From contig NC_004193.1 in NCBI RefSeq assembly GCF_000011245.1, forward strand, positions 2,024,501 through 2,088,500: a stretch of DNA of 64,000 bases. The letters run 5' to 3'. Shown piece after piece: positions 30,649-42,075 of this stretch. Position numbers and translations under genes: made by a program. The notes beneath the pieces were generated by a model, which was not told the origin of the DNA, did not search any database, and saw only the letters and a list, made by a program, of their open reading frames with translations. Each line of letters starts with the position of its first letter. Positions within the stretch are counted from its first letter, which is position 1. The DNA comes from Oceanobacillus iheyensis HTE831. GTDB taxonomy: Bacteria; Bacillota; Bacilli; Bacillales; Amphibacillaceae.

Positions 30649-32895
30649 TTATACTTGCGGTCCTTCTACTTTTTCTTTTTTCGTGAAATCTACTGGTTTA
30701 TTTTTCACTGTACGCCCTCTCCAAACCATCCACAGTTGTGATGCAAAGAATAGAGAAGAATAAGTTCCGGCTAATAACCCGATGAGTAAAGCAAGTGCAA
30801 AACTCCAAATAGACGTAGCGCCTAAAACCAGAAATGCTAGTACAGCGATAATTGTTGTCACTGAAGTATTCATCGTTCTTGTAAAAGATTGTACAATACT
30901 TCTGTTAACAACTCGTGCTAATACTTTGAAGGTTTTCACTCGTTTTTCACGACGTATATTTTCACGAATACGATCAAATATAACAATCGTATTATTAATC
31001 GAGTAACCAACAATAGTTAAGATTGCAGCGACAATCGTAACGTTAAATTCAATTTGAGTGACACTGAATAATACAAGCATTAGAAATACATCATGCAATA
31101 ATGCAACAACCGCGGTAATACCAAAGAAAAATTCAAATCGAATGGTTACGTAAGCTATCATGAAAATAGATGCTATTGATACTGCATAAATTGCATTTTT
31201 TACTAATTCTTGTCCTACTATTGGTGAAACAACACTTATACTTGGTGTTTGACCATAGAGTTCATTAAAATGCTGTTGAACTTCATCCACACCAGATTCA
31301 TCAAGTACAGTGTCAAAACGTGCAACTGCGATTTGATTATTTTCTCCTGATAAATTTACGGAGTTAACTTCATGACCAAGCTCTGCAAATTGATCTTCCA
31401 CTTCTTCAGCGGTTAGAGACTGATCAGCAACCACCTCTACCCTAGAACCACTTGTAAAATCAACACCTGGATTTATTCGAAAAATCCCAATTGCGATTGC
31501 ACCAACAATTACAATAATCGAAGTTGTAATAAAAAATTTCTTTCGATGTTTGACAAAATTGATGGAACGTCCTAAGATTTTTGGTTCTTCTTCCGCTTTT
31601 GCAATATCTTGGATTTGTGTTTTATTAACGCCTAGCCATGCTTTACGGTTTTTAAGAAATCCACTTTGCACCCATAATCCGAGTAATACTCGTGTCCCAA
31701 GGACTGCTGTGAGGAAGCTTAAAATTATACTGATTATTAGCATTGTCGCAAATCCCTTTACGGAACTTGTCCCGAAAATGAATAATACAACAGCTGCGAT
31801 TAAAGTTGTTATATTCGCATCTAGTATAGTGATAAAAGAATTTGAATTACCTGATTTAAAGGCAGCCTTCACGGATTTCCCTAGTCGAAGTTCTTCTTTT
31901 ATTCGTTCAAACGTGATTACATTAGCGTCAACTGCCATACCAACACCAAGTATTAATGCAGCAATACCTGGTAATGTTAAAACGCCATTTAGCATCTCAA
32001 AAACTAAGATAACCAAATATACGTATACTGCAAGATTTATTGCAGCAATTATTCCAGTAAAACGATAGAAACCAATCATAAATAAGATAATTAATCCTAC
32101 ACCAACAATACCTGCAAACACTGTCTCGTTTAATGCCTGTTCACCAAACTGGGCACCAACAGAAGTTGAAAATATTTCAGTCATATGTACTGGTAAGGAA
32201 CCAGAATTAATAATATCTGCCATTTGCTGTGCAGACTCAACCGTAAAATTACCATTAATCATTACATTACTAGAATTAATGGGACCATCTACATTTGGAG
32301 CTGATACATATTTAGGTTCAGCTTTAGCAGCTTCTTCTTCAAATGAATCTCCTTCTTGATAATCCATCCAAATGACTAAACGACTATCTTGCATTTCACT
32401 AATTTCAGTTGTAACATCACCAAATTTAGATGCATCTTTTAATTGTAATGTTACTATGGGAGCGTTTGTATTCGGATCAAAATCTTGCTTTGCACTTCCC
32501 TCCACGAGGTCAGTACCGTCCAAATACAAATTATCATTGACGTCACGAAAGGTTAGATTTGCAGAGGTTGATAGCATTTCTCTAGCTTCTGCCTGATTAT
32601 CTACTCCTGCTAATTGAACACGAATTCGATTATCACCTTCGATATCAATTACAGCTTCACTGATACCTAGACGGTTTACCCTATCATTCAGTGTTTGAAC
32701 TGTTCCTTCTAATAAACTTTGTGACACTTCTTGAGATTGATCTACTGGTTCTACTTCATATAAAACCTCAAAACCTCCTTGCAAATCGAGCCCGAGGTTT
32801 ACATCCTTTGTGATATTGGTAAACGTTGTTCCAATTACTCCTGCCAATACTAATACAACAAGAAAAAAGGCAACGATTCTACCTCTTTTTTTCAT
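30649..32895 (-). CDS. secDF: protein translocase SecDF (fused)
   Basis: Uses proton flow to pull secreted proteins from the SecYEG channel. SecD and SecF are one 748-residue chain with twelve membrane helices: helix 1 at about residues 7-27, the large external P1 domain (LGLDLQGGFEVLYEV, RVNRLGISEAVIDIEG), helices 2-6 with ALILGVGMAVDANVITFERI-like motif, then helix 7 near 455, the second external domain, and helices 8-12 with GYSINNTIVIFDRIREN. GGAGG lies ten bases before the ATG at 32895. Preceded by comN. Confidence 0.97.
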   Translation of the reverse strand: MKKRGRIVAFFLVVLVLAGVIGTTFTNITKDVNLGLDLQGGFEVLYEVEPVDQSQEVSQSLLEGTVQTLNDRVNRLGISEAVIDIEGDNRIRVQLAGVDNQAEAREMLSTSANLTFRDVNDNLYLDGTDLVEGSAKQDFDPNTNAPIVTLQLKDASKFGDVTTEISEMQDSRLVIWMDYQEGDSFEEEAAKAEPKYVSAPNVDGPINSSNVMINGNFTVESAQQMADIINSGSLPVHMTEIFSTSVGAQFGEQALNETVFAGIVGVGLIILFMIGFYRFTGIIAAINLAVYVYLVILVFEMLNGVLTLPGIAALILGVGMAVDANVITFERIKEELRLGKSVKAAFKSGNSNSFITILDANITTLIAAVVLFIFGTSSVKGFATMLIISIILSFLTAVLGTRVLLGLWVQSGFLKNRKAWLGVNKTQIQDIAKAEEEPKILGRSINFVKHRKKFFITTSIIVIVGAIAIGIFRINPGVDFTSGSRVEVVADQSLTAEEVEDQFAELGHEVNSVNLSGENNQIAVARFDTVLDESGVDEVQQHFNELYGQTPSISVVSPIVGQELVKNAIYAVSIASIFMIAYVTIRFEFFFGITAVVALLHDVFLMLVLFSVTQIEFNVTIVAAILTIVGYSINNTIVIFDRIRENIRREKRVKTFKVLARVVNRSIVQSFTRTMNTSVTTIIAVLAFLVLGATSIWSFALALLIGLLAGTYSSLFFASQLWMVWRGRTVKNKPVDFTKKEKVEGPQV

Positions 32896-32930
32896 TGAAC
32901 CCATTCCCTCCTTCAAATCTAGTGCGATTG

Positions 32931-33233
32931 TTATTCGTCTTCAACTACATTATTCTCCGTCAATGCAGCAATAGATGCCAGCAAGTCCTCATTTTGATAG
33001 GAAGACATGGTTAAATAACTTAAGTAAATGTTTGAACCTAGGTGAAAGATATCCTGAACAACTTCATATAACTGTTTTTCTGGATCTCCTTTCCACACCT
33101 TTTCTTTTAAGCATCGCCATACATCATCTGAAGTCGCTTGTGAATAGCCTAACATCTCTAACTCTTCTGCTTTACTCTGTAATGCTGGAATAATAGTTTG
33201 TTTCCACTCATCCACCTTATGCTTTATTTCCAT
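32931..33233 (-). CDS. comN: post-transcriptional regulator ComN
   Basis: A 100-residue protein of the Post_transc_reg family. The core KAEELEMLGYSQATSDDVWRCL, KVWKG, and the end NIYLSYLTMSSYQNED match B. subtilis ComN (YrzD), which controls comE mRNA and interacts with DivIVA. GGTGG lies seven bases before the ATG at 33233; the frame is open 24 codons further upstream but without conserved sequence. The place between spoVB and secDF is the same as in B. subtilis. Confidence 0.85.
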   Translation of the reverse strand: MEIKHKVDEWKQTIIPALQSKAEELEMLGYSQATSDDVWRCLKEKVWKGDPEKQLYEVVQDIFHLGSNIYLSYLTMSSYQNEDLLASIAALTENNVVEDE

Positions 33234-33347
33234 TTTATCGCCACCAATTCCATTATAGATGGGAACAACTGTCATGCTTTGTCCACCTAATTGCATATAT
33301 ATCATTGTATATCAATTTTAAATATTTGAGAAGGCAGGTCGACAATT

Positions 33348-34895
33348 ATGACCAAACAATCATTTCTACAAGGAGCTTTAATATTAATTGTTGCTGGAAT
33401 GATCACCCGATTTATGGGGTTTATTAACCGGATAGTTGTTGCAAGATTGATGGGAGAAGAAGGTGTCGGACTATACATGATGGCATTACCAACTTTATTT
33501 TTGGTAATGACATTAACACAGTTCGGACTTCCAGTTGCTATTTCAAAACGGGTTGCAGAAGCTGATGCACAAAATGATCAACATAGAATTAAAAAGATAG
33601 TCGTTGTATCGTTAGCTATTACTCTAACAGCTAGTATTGTCTTTACTGCAATATTAATACTTGTAGCACCTTTAGTTGCATCAACATTGCTAACCGATGA
33701 ACGAGTTATGGTTCCACTTATTGTAATTAGTCCTATTATTCCAATTGCAGCTATGTCAGCAGTATTACGAGGATATTTTCAAGGAAAGCAAAATATGACC
33801 CCTCAAAGTGTAGCTCAAGTTATTGAACAAATAGTAAGAATTATCTGTGTTGCTGTATTTATTCAATTACTACTCCCTTATGGAGTAGAATACGCTGCTG
33901 CTGGAGCAATGTTTAGTGTAATTCTTGGTGAATTTATTTCTTTACTTTATATGGTCCGTAAGTTTAAACGAAAACGAACCGTTAAAGTTAGGAATAATTT
34001 TTTTAGAGTGTTAAGTGAAGGAAAACAAACTGCTAAGGACTTATTTTCTATCTCACTCCCCACCTTAGGCAGCAGAATGATTGGTTCCTTCTCTAACTTT
34101 TTAGATCCTATTTTAGTAGTTCAAAGTCTCGCAATCGCCGGAGTAACTGCTACTGTCGCCACTAAGCAATACGGTGAGCTCACCGGATATGCGATGCCAT
34201 TGTTATTTCTACCAACATTTATAACAAGTTCATTATCTATTGCACTTGTACCTTCTATTGCAGAAGCAGAAGCTAATAAACAAATAAGCGTGATTCACAA
34301 TCGTATCCACCAATCAATACGAATCTCCTTTGCATCTGGAGCAATTTCAACTGTTGTCCTTACGGTTTTTGCTACAGAAATACTCACGTATATGTACGGT
34401 ACAGATTCTGCAAGTAAATTTTTATTGTTAATGGCACCCTTCTTCTTGTTTCTTTATATACAAGCTCCCCTACAATCTGCTCTACAGGCTCTTGATTTGG
34501 CCAGACCGGCTATGTGGAATAGCCTTATCGGTATGGGGTTAAAATTCATAGTAATGATTTTGTTTGCATCTAATCCTTCATTTGGTATTTTAGGTGCTGC
34601 AATGGCAATTTGTGTAAGTGTCGTAATTGTAACTCTCCTTCATTTAGCAGTATTGAAGAAAAACATTAATTATATGATTCCGTTTATTGATTTTGTAAAG
34701 ATGATTATTTTAGTTGGTCTTACATTCTGGATCGGATATTCATTAAAACAATTCATCCCAAATCTAGACGGGCAGATATTTATATTCGGAACTTTATTAA
34801 TTGCATTACTATCTATCTATATCCTATTGCTATTTATATTGAAATTTATAACAAAGCAAGAGCTTCAGCAAATTCCCTTATTTAGAAAGAAATAA
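33348..34895 (+). CDS. spoVB: stage V sporulation protein B (MOP-family flippase)
   Basis: A 515-residue polytopic membrane protein of the MOP/MATE superfamily with about 14 helices, needed for spore cortex synthesis in B. subtilis. The N-terminus KQSFLQGALILIVAGMITR with FINRIVVARLMGEEGVGLYMMA is typical; FQGKQNMTPQSVAQVIEQIVR is also conserved. It is thought to carry a lipid-linked peptidoglycan precursor. AAGGCAGG precedes the ATG. It diverges from comN with about 115 bases between. Confidence 0.93.
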   Translation: MTKQSFLQGALILIVAGMITRFMGFINRIVVARLMGEEGVGLYMMALPTLFLVMTLTQFGLPVAISKRVAEADAQNDQHRIKKIVVVSLAITLTASIVFTAILILVAPLVASTLLTDERVMVPLIVISPIIPIAAMSAVLRGYFQGKQNMTPQSVAQVIEQIVRIICVAVFIQLLLPYGVEYAAAGAMFSVILGEFISLLYMVRKFKRKRTVKVRNNFFRVLSEGKQTAKDLFSISLPTLGSRMIGSFSNFLDPILVVQSLAIAGVTATVATKQYGELTGYAMPLLFLPTFITSSLSIALVPSIAEAEANKQISVIHNRIHQSIRISFASGAISTVVLTVFATEILTYMYGTDSASKFLLLMAPFFLFLYIQAPLQSALQALDLARPAMWNSLIGMGLKFIVMILFASNPSFGILGAAMAICVSVVIVTLLHLAVLKKNINYMIPFIDFVKMIILVGLTFWIGYSLKQFIPNLDGQIFIFGTLLIALLSIYILLLFILKFITKQELQQIPLFRKK

Positions 34896-34932
34896 GCTTA
34901 AAACAAGCTACTTTGAAAAATAGAAAACAAAA

Positions 34933-34987
34933 GAACGACCAATATAGAGGATATATGTATACTATCCAACTTTATTGGTCGTTCTTT
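34933..34987. terminator. terminator after spoVB
   Basis: AAAGAACGACCAATA pairs with TATTGGTCGTTCTTT around a 26-base inner region that itself pairs partly. A-rich on the left and T-rich on the right, it may serve both spoVB and the converging transporter gene. Confidence 0.8.
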
Positions 34988-35066
34988 ACTTATTTATCCT
35001 ACATATCGTTCACTGAAAGAAGTCTCATAGCTCTTTATATCCGTTGACATCAAATTTATGAAGCTC

Positions 35067-36362
35067 CTACATGTTGGTATATGGTAATAGATATCGGAAG
35101 TAAATATATATGGATGAAACAATCAAAGATAAAAATACAATGATCATTCCAAATTTCATAAAACGAAGAAAGGAAATTTTTTCACCTGCACTCTCTGCCA
35201 TCCCCGCAACAACAACATTTGCCGAAGCACCAATTAAGGTTGCATTACCTCCTAAACAAGCACCTATTGCTAACGCCCACCATATTGGGTCTAAATATAT
35301 CATTCCATAAGATTCAAATTCTTGAATTACTGGAATCATTGCTGCGACAAATGGAATATTATCAATAAATCCAGAGAATATACCAGACATCCATAATATA
35401 AGAATTGTAGTCGTTACGTAGTCTCCTTCAGTTGTTGCAACAAGTAATCTTGCGAGTTCATCAATTATACCAACTTGTTCTAAACCACCAACAATGGTAA
35501 ATAAACCAATAAAGAAAAATAATGTTACCCACTCGACTTTAGAAAAAACGTGCTCCGTATGTAAATCCTTCTCCGTTAGTAGTAATAGAAGTATTGCTCC
35601 TGATAATGCAATTGCAGTCATGGAGACATGTACGATGGAATGCAGGATAAAACCCATTATGGTAAGCAATAAAACACTTACCGACTTATATAATAAAGGT
35701 GAGATTAATAATTTTTCCTTTGCATCTAATTTCACTATTTTCTCGACTTCTGGTCTTGCATTCTTTAAAGGCTTACGAAATAGGACTAACAATAATACTA
35801 ACTGAATAACAAACATGATTATTGCTACTGGAGCTGTATGCTGTAAAAATGAGAGGAATGTGAAATGATCTACAGCCTGTCCAATCATTATATTCGGAGG
35901 ATCACCAATTAAGGTTGCTGAACCCCCTATATTTGAACTAAAAATAATCATTAATAAGTAGGGAAACAAAGGTAGTTTTAATAATTTCGTTATTTGAATC
36001 ATTATCGGTACAAAAATTAGTACAGTTGTTACATTATCTAGAAAAGCCGATCCAATAGCCGTTAAAATCCCAGAACCAATCAGTAAAGCTACCTGATTAC
36101 CTTTTACTTTTTGAGCAAAACGAATTGCTATAAAAGTGAACAGTCCTGTTTTTTCAGTGATTGAAATAAGAACCATCATCGAAAACAATAAGGCAATTGT
36201 ATTCCAATCAATATATTGCGTAAATACCTCATCTATCGTATAAACCCCTGTTAATATTAAAAGTGTTCCTCCTGCAAGTGCAATAATTGCCCGATTAATT
36301 TTCTCCGTCATAATAAATATATAGCTTACGATAAATATAATTGCTGTAAGAGTTATTTCCAT
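35067..36362 (-). CDS. ArsB/NhaD-type ion transporter
   Basis: A 431-residue membrane protein with about 11-12 helices of the ion transporter superfamily (ArsB/NhaD, COG1055). Family motifs are SAFLDNVTTVLIFVPI, SSNIGGSATLIGDPPNIMIG and the repeat-half counterpart SGFIDNIPFVAAMIPV with GGNATLIGASANVV. Members are Na+/H+ antiporters, arsenite pumps or anion carriers; the exact ion cannot be told. No arsenic-resistance genes are near. In B. subtilis this gap holds a different gene, so this looks like a lineage-specific insertion; a Na+/H+ role would suit a salt- or alkali-tolerant host. Confidence 0.82.
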   Translation of the reverse strand: MEITLTAIIFIVSYIFIMTEKINRAIIALAGGTLLILTGVYTIDEVFTQYIDWNTIALLFSMMVLISITEKTGLFTFIAIRFAQKVKGNQVALLIGSGILTAIGSAFLDNVTTVLIFVPIMIQITKLLKLPLFPYLLMIIFSSNIGGSATLIGDPPNIMIGQAVDHFTFLSFLQHTAPVAIIMFVIQLVLLLVLFRKPLKNARPEVEKIVKLDAKEKLLISPLLYKSVSVLLLTIMGFILHSIVHVSMTAIALSGAILLLLLTEKDLHTEHVFSKVEWVTLFFFIGLFTIVGGLEQVGIIDELARLLVATTEGDYVTTTILILWMSGIFSGFIDNIPFVAAMIPVIQEFESYGMIYLDPIWWALAIGACLGGNATLIGASANVVVAGMAESAGEKISFLRFMKFGMIIVFLSLIVSSIYIYFRYLLPYTNM

Positions 36363-36607
36363 ATATTTTATCCTCTCGTTCCAAATATGTATTATCGTCC
36401 ATAACTACCTTAAAATCGCTAGCAATATAAAGAGAAATCGACTTCCGAGATACAAGTTGTCAATCTCACATTAATTATCCATTAGTGAATAGGCCCCTTA
36501 CATCACTATATGCAAAGATAGAGTAAAATATCTTCTTCTAAATTGAATTCTTAGGAATAAACTGTAGTAGATGAGGACAAACACTTTCAAAAGGGGGGCT
36601 TTATGGG

Positions 36608-36991
36608 TTGAATAAAAATCAATGGACTGCGTTATTATATGGATGGGTTGCTTTATTCGGAATTCTAATCATCTCTAGTTTCATTCTGGCATTACTGCTT
36701 AATTTCACAGAATTCAGTGAGTCAGCTTTAAGTTTAGTAACTTTAATAATTGGTATTTTAGCTCTTTTTATTGGGGGATTAATCGCAGGATTAAAAGGTA
36801 AAAATAAGGGTTGGATGATAGGAGCTATGATTGGAGTAGGTTTCACCTTACTCATATTTCTAGTCCAATATTTAGGGTACCAACAAGGATTCACATTAAA
36901 ACAGACTGCTTATCATAGCCTTTATTTAGCTGTCGCACTGCTTGGGGGTATCATAGGGGTAAATTTATCTGGTACTGAAGAAGTTGAGTGA
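36608..36991 (+). CDS. yrzE: YrzE-type membrane protein (TIGR04086 family)
   Basis: A 127-residue protein with four membrane helices (about residues 10-32, 41-62, 70-90, 103-122) and a glycine-rich third and fourth helix. It fits the TIGR04086 family found near yajC-tgt in Bacillaceae. The function is unknown. The start is TTG, nine bases after GGGGGG; the ATG just before it runs into a stop after two codons. Confidence 0.72.
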   Translation: MNKNQWTALLYGWVALFGILIISSFILALLLNFTEFSESALSLVTLIIGILALFIGGLIAGLKGKNKGWMIGAMIGVGFTLLIFLVQYLGYQQGFTLKQTAYHSLYLAVALLGGIIGVNLSGTEEVE

Positions 36992-37002
36992 AAAATAGAA
37001 AT

Positions 37003-37372
37003 TTAAAAAAAGCGCAAGCGCCCGTTTATCACCGTATGTCCTGCGCCCCTGTTTTTCAAGGGGTGGTCGACTGGTCGAACTTCTTTATTTCTTTGAGATA
37101 AAGAAAACACGATAAGCGAATGCGAATCGATGTTGACTTTCACCGCAAGGGTATAAGTGCGACTATGCCTCACAAAGGACATTCGGCAGTCTTCTTTTCA
37201 CCATTGGCATAAGTGCGACTATGCCTCACAAAGGACATTCGGCAGTCTTCTTTTCACCATGGTATAAGTGCGACTATGCCTCACAAAGAACACTCGGCAG
37301 CCTTCTTTATCGTAAGGAGGTCTCCGGAAGGACAATAGGTGATGGGCGCTGGAGCTGGACGTGGCTAATTAA
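37003..37372. repeat. composite intergenic repeat with three 55-bp direct repeats
   Basis: The left end AAAAAGCGCAAGCGCCC and right end GGGCGCTGGAGCTGGAC form partial terminal inverted repeats. Inside, at 37151-37317, a unit of 55-56 bases (GTATAAGTGCGACTATGCCT... to TTTTCACCAT) is present three times; copies 1 and 2 are nearly identical and copy 3 is diverged. No transposase is present. It resembles the small palindromic intergenic elements spread in Bacillaceae genomes. A decayed relative is at 47870-48030. Confidence 0.75.
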
Positions 37373-37418
37373 CTTGGTTGTTTATCCACAGCTCCAAAAT
37401 TTTATAATTTCCTAACCA

Positions 37419-37480
37419 TAAAAAAAGCTAATATTGATGTAAATGCCTATTATGGCATCACATCGTCATTAGCTTCTTTT
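37419..37480 (-). terminator. terminator after yajC
   Basis: On the minus strand AAGAAGCTAATGA and ATATTAGCTTTTTTT form the outer stem around ATGTGATGCCATAATAGGCAT; a T-run follows. Confidence 0.75.
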
Positions 37481-37524
37481 ATCTTCCCATAACTACAATT
37501 TATGTATATATGGGTTACTCGAGA

Positions 37525-37785
37525 TTAGTCTTGTTTAACTTCGCGAATAGCATTACGATCGTAAGTTAGCTTTGTACCTTCTGGTGTAATCAAAACGATC
37601 GTGCCTTCATCTAACGCATGGATTTTAGCGTGTAAGCCACCGATAGTAATAATATCATTACCTTTTTCTAAGTTATCCTGCATTTGTTTTACTTGCTTTT
37701 GACGCTTTTGTTGTGGACGAATAAGTAAGAAATAAAAAATCGCAAACATTATTATAATCCACATAAATGGCATAATAGCTTCCAT
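37525..37785 (-). CDS. yajC: preprotein translocase subunit YajC
   Basis: An 86-residue accessory protein of the Sec translocon. One membrane helix at residues 5-23 is followed by the family signature FLLIRPQQKRQKQ and a small soluble domain (ITIGGLHAKIHALDEG). GGAG lies upstream. It is 16 bases after tgt, in the same operon, as in most Firmicutes. Confidence 0.93.
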   Translation of the reverse strand: MEAIMPFMWIIIMFAIFYFLLIRPQQKRQKQVKQMQDNLEKGNDIITIGGLHAKIHALDEGTIVLITPEGTKLTYDRNAIREVKQD

Positions 37786-37801
37786 CTAATTCAACTCCTT
37801 T

Positions 37802-39984
<2,183 letters not shown>

Positions 39985-39999
39985 GTTTATCTCCTTCAT

Positions 40000-40191
40000 T
40001 TAACGAAATCTTCCAATGATAAACATAATCAATGTCAAAATAATACTAACAACAATTGAAGTTACAATTGGAAAATGAAATGTAAAATTACCTTTATTTA
40101 TAGTAATATCCCCGGGCAATCTGCCAATGAACGTCCACAGAATACCAATTATGATAAAAACAACTCCAATGATAATAAACATTTTACCCAT
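40000..40191 (-). CDS. DUF2905 family membrane protein
   Basis: A 63-residue protein with two membrane helices (residues 3-22 and 42-60) joined by a loop with FIGRLPGDITINKGNFTFHFP, the signature of the DUF2905 family. The function is unknown. It lies between ruvB (2 bases away) and queA (15 bases), as in many Firmicutes, and is therefore part of the ruvAB-queA-tgt operon. Confidence 0.85.
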   Translation of the reverse strand: MGKMFIIIGVVFIIIGILWTFIGRLPGDITINKGNFTFHFPIVTSIVVSIILTLIMFIIGRFR

Positions 40192-40193
40192 GT

Positions 40194-41198
40194 TTAATCT
40201 TCACCAGTCCTTTTTATTCCTAAATGATCATACGCTTTTGATGTAATGACTCTTCCCCTAGGTGTACGTTGAATAAAACCAAGCTGTAATAAGAAGGGTT
40301 CATAAACTTCTTCAATTGTTTGAGATTCCTCTCCAATCGTAGCAGCGATTGTATCTAAACCTACTGGTCCACCACTAAATCCTTCAATAATTCCTGTAAG
40401 CAACTTGTGATCAACGTGGTCTAATCCTGCATCGTCTACTTGAAGCATTTCTAATGCTTGCTTTGTTGATTCTAGACTTATTTCCTCTTCTCCTTTTACT
40501 TGAGATATGTCTCTAACACGTTTTAAAAGCCGATTAGCAATTCGCGGAGTTCCCCTTGATCGTCTAGCCACTTCAATGGCTGCTTCTGAAGAAATTGGCA
40601 TATTAAATATATCAGCAGTACGTTCCACAATATTGCATAAATCCTTTATCTCATAATATTCAAGACGACTAAGTACTCCAAATCTATCTCTTAAGGGGGC
40701 ACTTAATAAACCAGCTCTTGTCGTAGCTCCTACTAACGTAAACGGAGGTAAATCAATTCTTACCGACCGTGCACTTGGGCCTGTACCAATAACAATATCA
40801 ATAAAGAAATCTTCCATAGCAGCATAGAGCACTTCTTCTACCGATCTAGGAAGCCGGTGCACTTCATCAATAAATAAAACATCTCCTGGTTCAAGGGAAG
40901 ATAATATCGCTGCTAAGTCTCCAGCTCTTTCAATAGCGGGACCAGAAGTAGATCGAAATTGAACCCCCATCTCATAAGATATGATTGATGCTAGGGTTGT
41001 TTTTCCTAATCCTGGAGGACCATATAATAACACATGATCTAACGGTTCTTCACGCATTTTTGCTGCTTGAATAAAGATAGTCAGGTTTTCTTTCACTTTA
41101 TCCTGTCCAATATATTGGGACAGCGTCGAAGGACGTAGACTAAGTTCTATCTCTACATCTTGATCTTGAAGCTCTCCGTCTATCATTCGATCATCCAT
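40194..41198 (-). CDS. ruvB: Holliday junction branch migration helicase RuvB
   Basis: Hexameric AAA+ motor that drives branch migration with RuvA. The 334 residues contain [12 protein letters not shown], Walker [10 protein letters not shown] near 61, Walker [31 protein letters not shown], the arginine-finger region [13 protein letters not shown] and a C-terminal winged helix ([11 protein letters not shown]). GGGGGAG precedes the ATG. Sixteen bases separate it from ruvA. Confidence 0.98.
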   Translation of the reverse strand: MDDRMIDGELQDQDVEIELSLRPSTLSQYIGQDKVKENLTIFIQAAKMREEPLDHVLLYGPPGLGKTTLASIISYEMGVQFRSTSGPAIERAGDLAAILSSLEPGDVLFIDEVHRLPRSVEEVLYAAMEDFFIDIVIGTGPSARSVRIDLPPFTLVGATTRAGLLSAPLRDRFGVLSRLEYYEIKDLCNIVERTADIFNMPISSEAAIEVARRSRGTPRIANRLLKRVRDISQVKGEEEISLESTKQALEMLQVDDAGLDHVDHKLLTGIIEGFSGGPVGLDTIAATIGEESQTIEEVYEPFLLQLGFIQRTPRGRVITSKAYDHLGIKRTGED

Positions 41199-41214
41199 TT
41201 ATTCTCCCCCTTTC

Positions 41215-41820
41215 CTACTTTGCTAATAATGCTAATGCTTTGCGAATAGCTTCATCTACACTTAACGCATCATTATCCTTCTTTAAATGAGGTAGTACTT
41301 GCTTAACCTCTTTATCTGTATAACCTAGTGCCTTCAGTGCTTCCATCGCTTCAGAATATACTTCATTATTATTGACATTACTAACACTACTCTTTTGCTG
41401 TTCATCAGTTATGGAGAATACACTTGTTAACTTTCCTTTTAAATCAAGAATGATTTGTCTTGCTGTCTTTTTTCCAACACCAGGAAAACTAGTTAAGAAC
41501 TTATCATCCTCATTTTCAACTGCAGCAATAAACCCTGATATATCCACTCCTGCTAAAATAGCTAAAGCTCCCTTTGGACCAATTCCTGAAACAGATATTA
41601 ACTTCGTAAATAAGTATTTCTCATCTCTATTTTGAAAACCAAAAAGAATTTGTGCATCCTCTCGCACATGATGATAGGTTTGTATATGTATTTGCTGATT
41701 GAGTAAATCTTGAAAAACAAAAGGGTTTGGGCACACTATTTCATAACCAATTCCACCTACATCTACAATAAGCGATTCATCCCCTAAGGAATTCAAAGTA
41801 CCTTTAATATATGCAATCAT
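41215..41820 (-). CDS. ruvA: Holliday junction branch migration protein RuvA
   Basis: Binds the four-way junction and loads RuvB. The 201-residue protein has an OB domain (residues 1-63, YIKGTLNSLG, HVREDAQILFGF), two helix-hairpin-helix motifs (VSGIGPKGALAILAG, FPGVGKKTARQIILDLKGK) and, after a linker, the C-terminal RuvB-binding three-helix domain. The start at 41820 (MIAYIKG) suits the family; the ATG three codons earlier touches the GGGG site. Confidence 0.96.
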   Translation of the reverse strand: MIAYIKGTLNSLGDESLIVDVGGIGYEIVCPNPFVFQDLLNQQIHIQTYHHVREDAQILFGFQNRDEKYLFTKLISVSGIGPKGALAILAGVDISGFIAAVENEDDKFLTSFPGVGKKTARQIILDLKGKLTSVFSITDEQQKSSVSNVNNNEVYSEAMEALKALGYTDKEVKQVLPHLKKDNDALSVDEAIRKALALLAK

Positions 41821-41870
41821 TATTTTCATCCCCTATTTAATTACATAAATCAATTTCATAACTATATATT

Positions 41871-41981
41871 TTATTTAAAATCTCGAATGTTACGATGAGG
41901 TAGACTCCATCTTCCATTACCATCAAACCAAATATTCTTCACAGTCTGATCGTTATATTTAACATGACTAATTATTTGGAT
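41871..41981 (-). other. possible coding remnant upstream of ruvA
   Basis: An open stretch of about 36 codons with protein-like content (YNDQTVKNIWFDGNGRW, then SLPHRNIRDF) ends in TAA at 41871. It has no ATG, GTG or TTG at its head and an upstream TAA. It may be the tail of a lost gene. I do not recognise the family. Confidence 0.3.
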
Positions 41982-42030
41982 TTAAATAAAACTTGTCAAA
42001 TATGAAATTTATTCATCTAAAAGAATGAAT

Positions 42031-42060
42031 AAACTTCTATTTCATTGTGAAATAGAAGCC
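42031..42060 (-). terminator. terminator after the YebC-family gene
   Basis: GGCTTCTATTTCA pairs with TGAAATAGAAGTTT with a two- to four-base loop; T-rich bases follow on the minus strand. Confidence 0.7.
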
Positions 42061-42075
42061 TAAACATTCCATTAA

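Noticed and set aside
31550..32068. 172-codon plus-strand frame opposite secDF
   Set aside because: Shadow of the membrane helices of secDF; no start signals or known family.
37151..37317. CRISPR array
   Set aside because: Only three units, 55 bases each, with no spacers; they lie inside a larger intergenic element.
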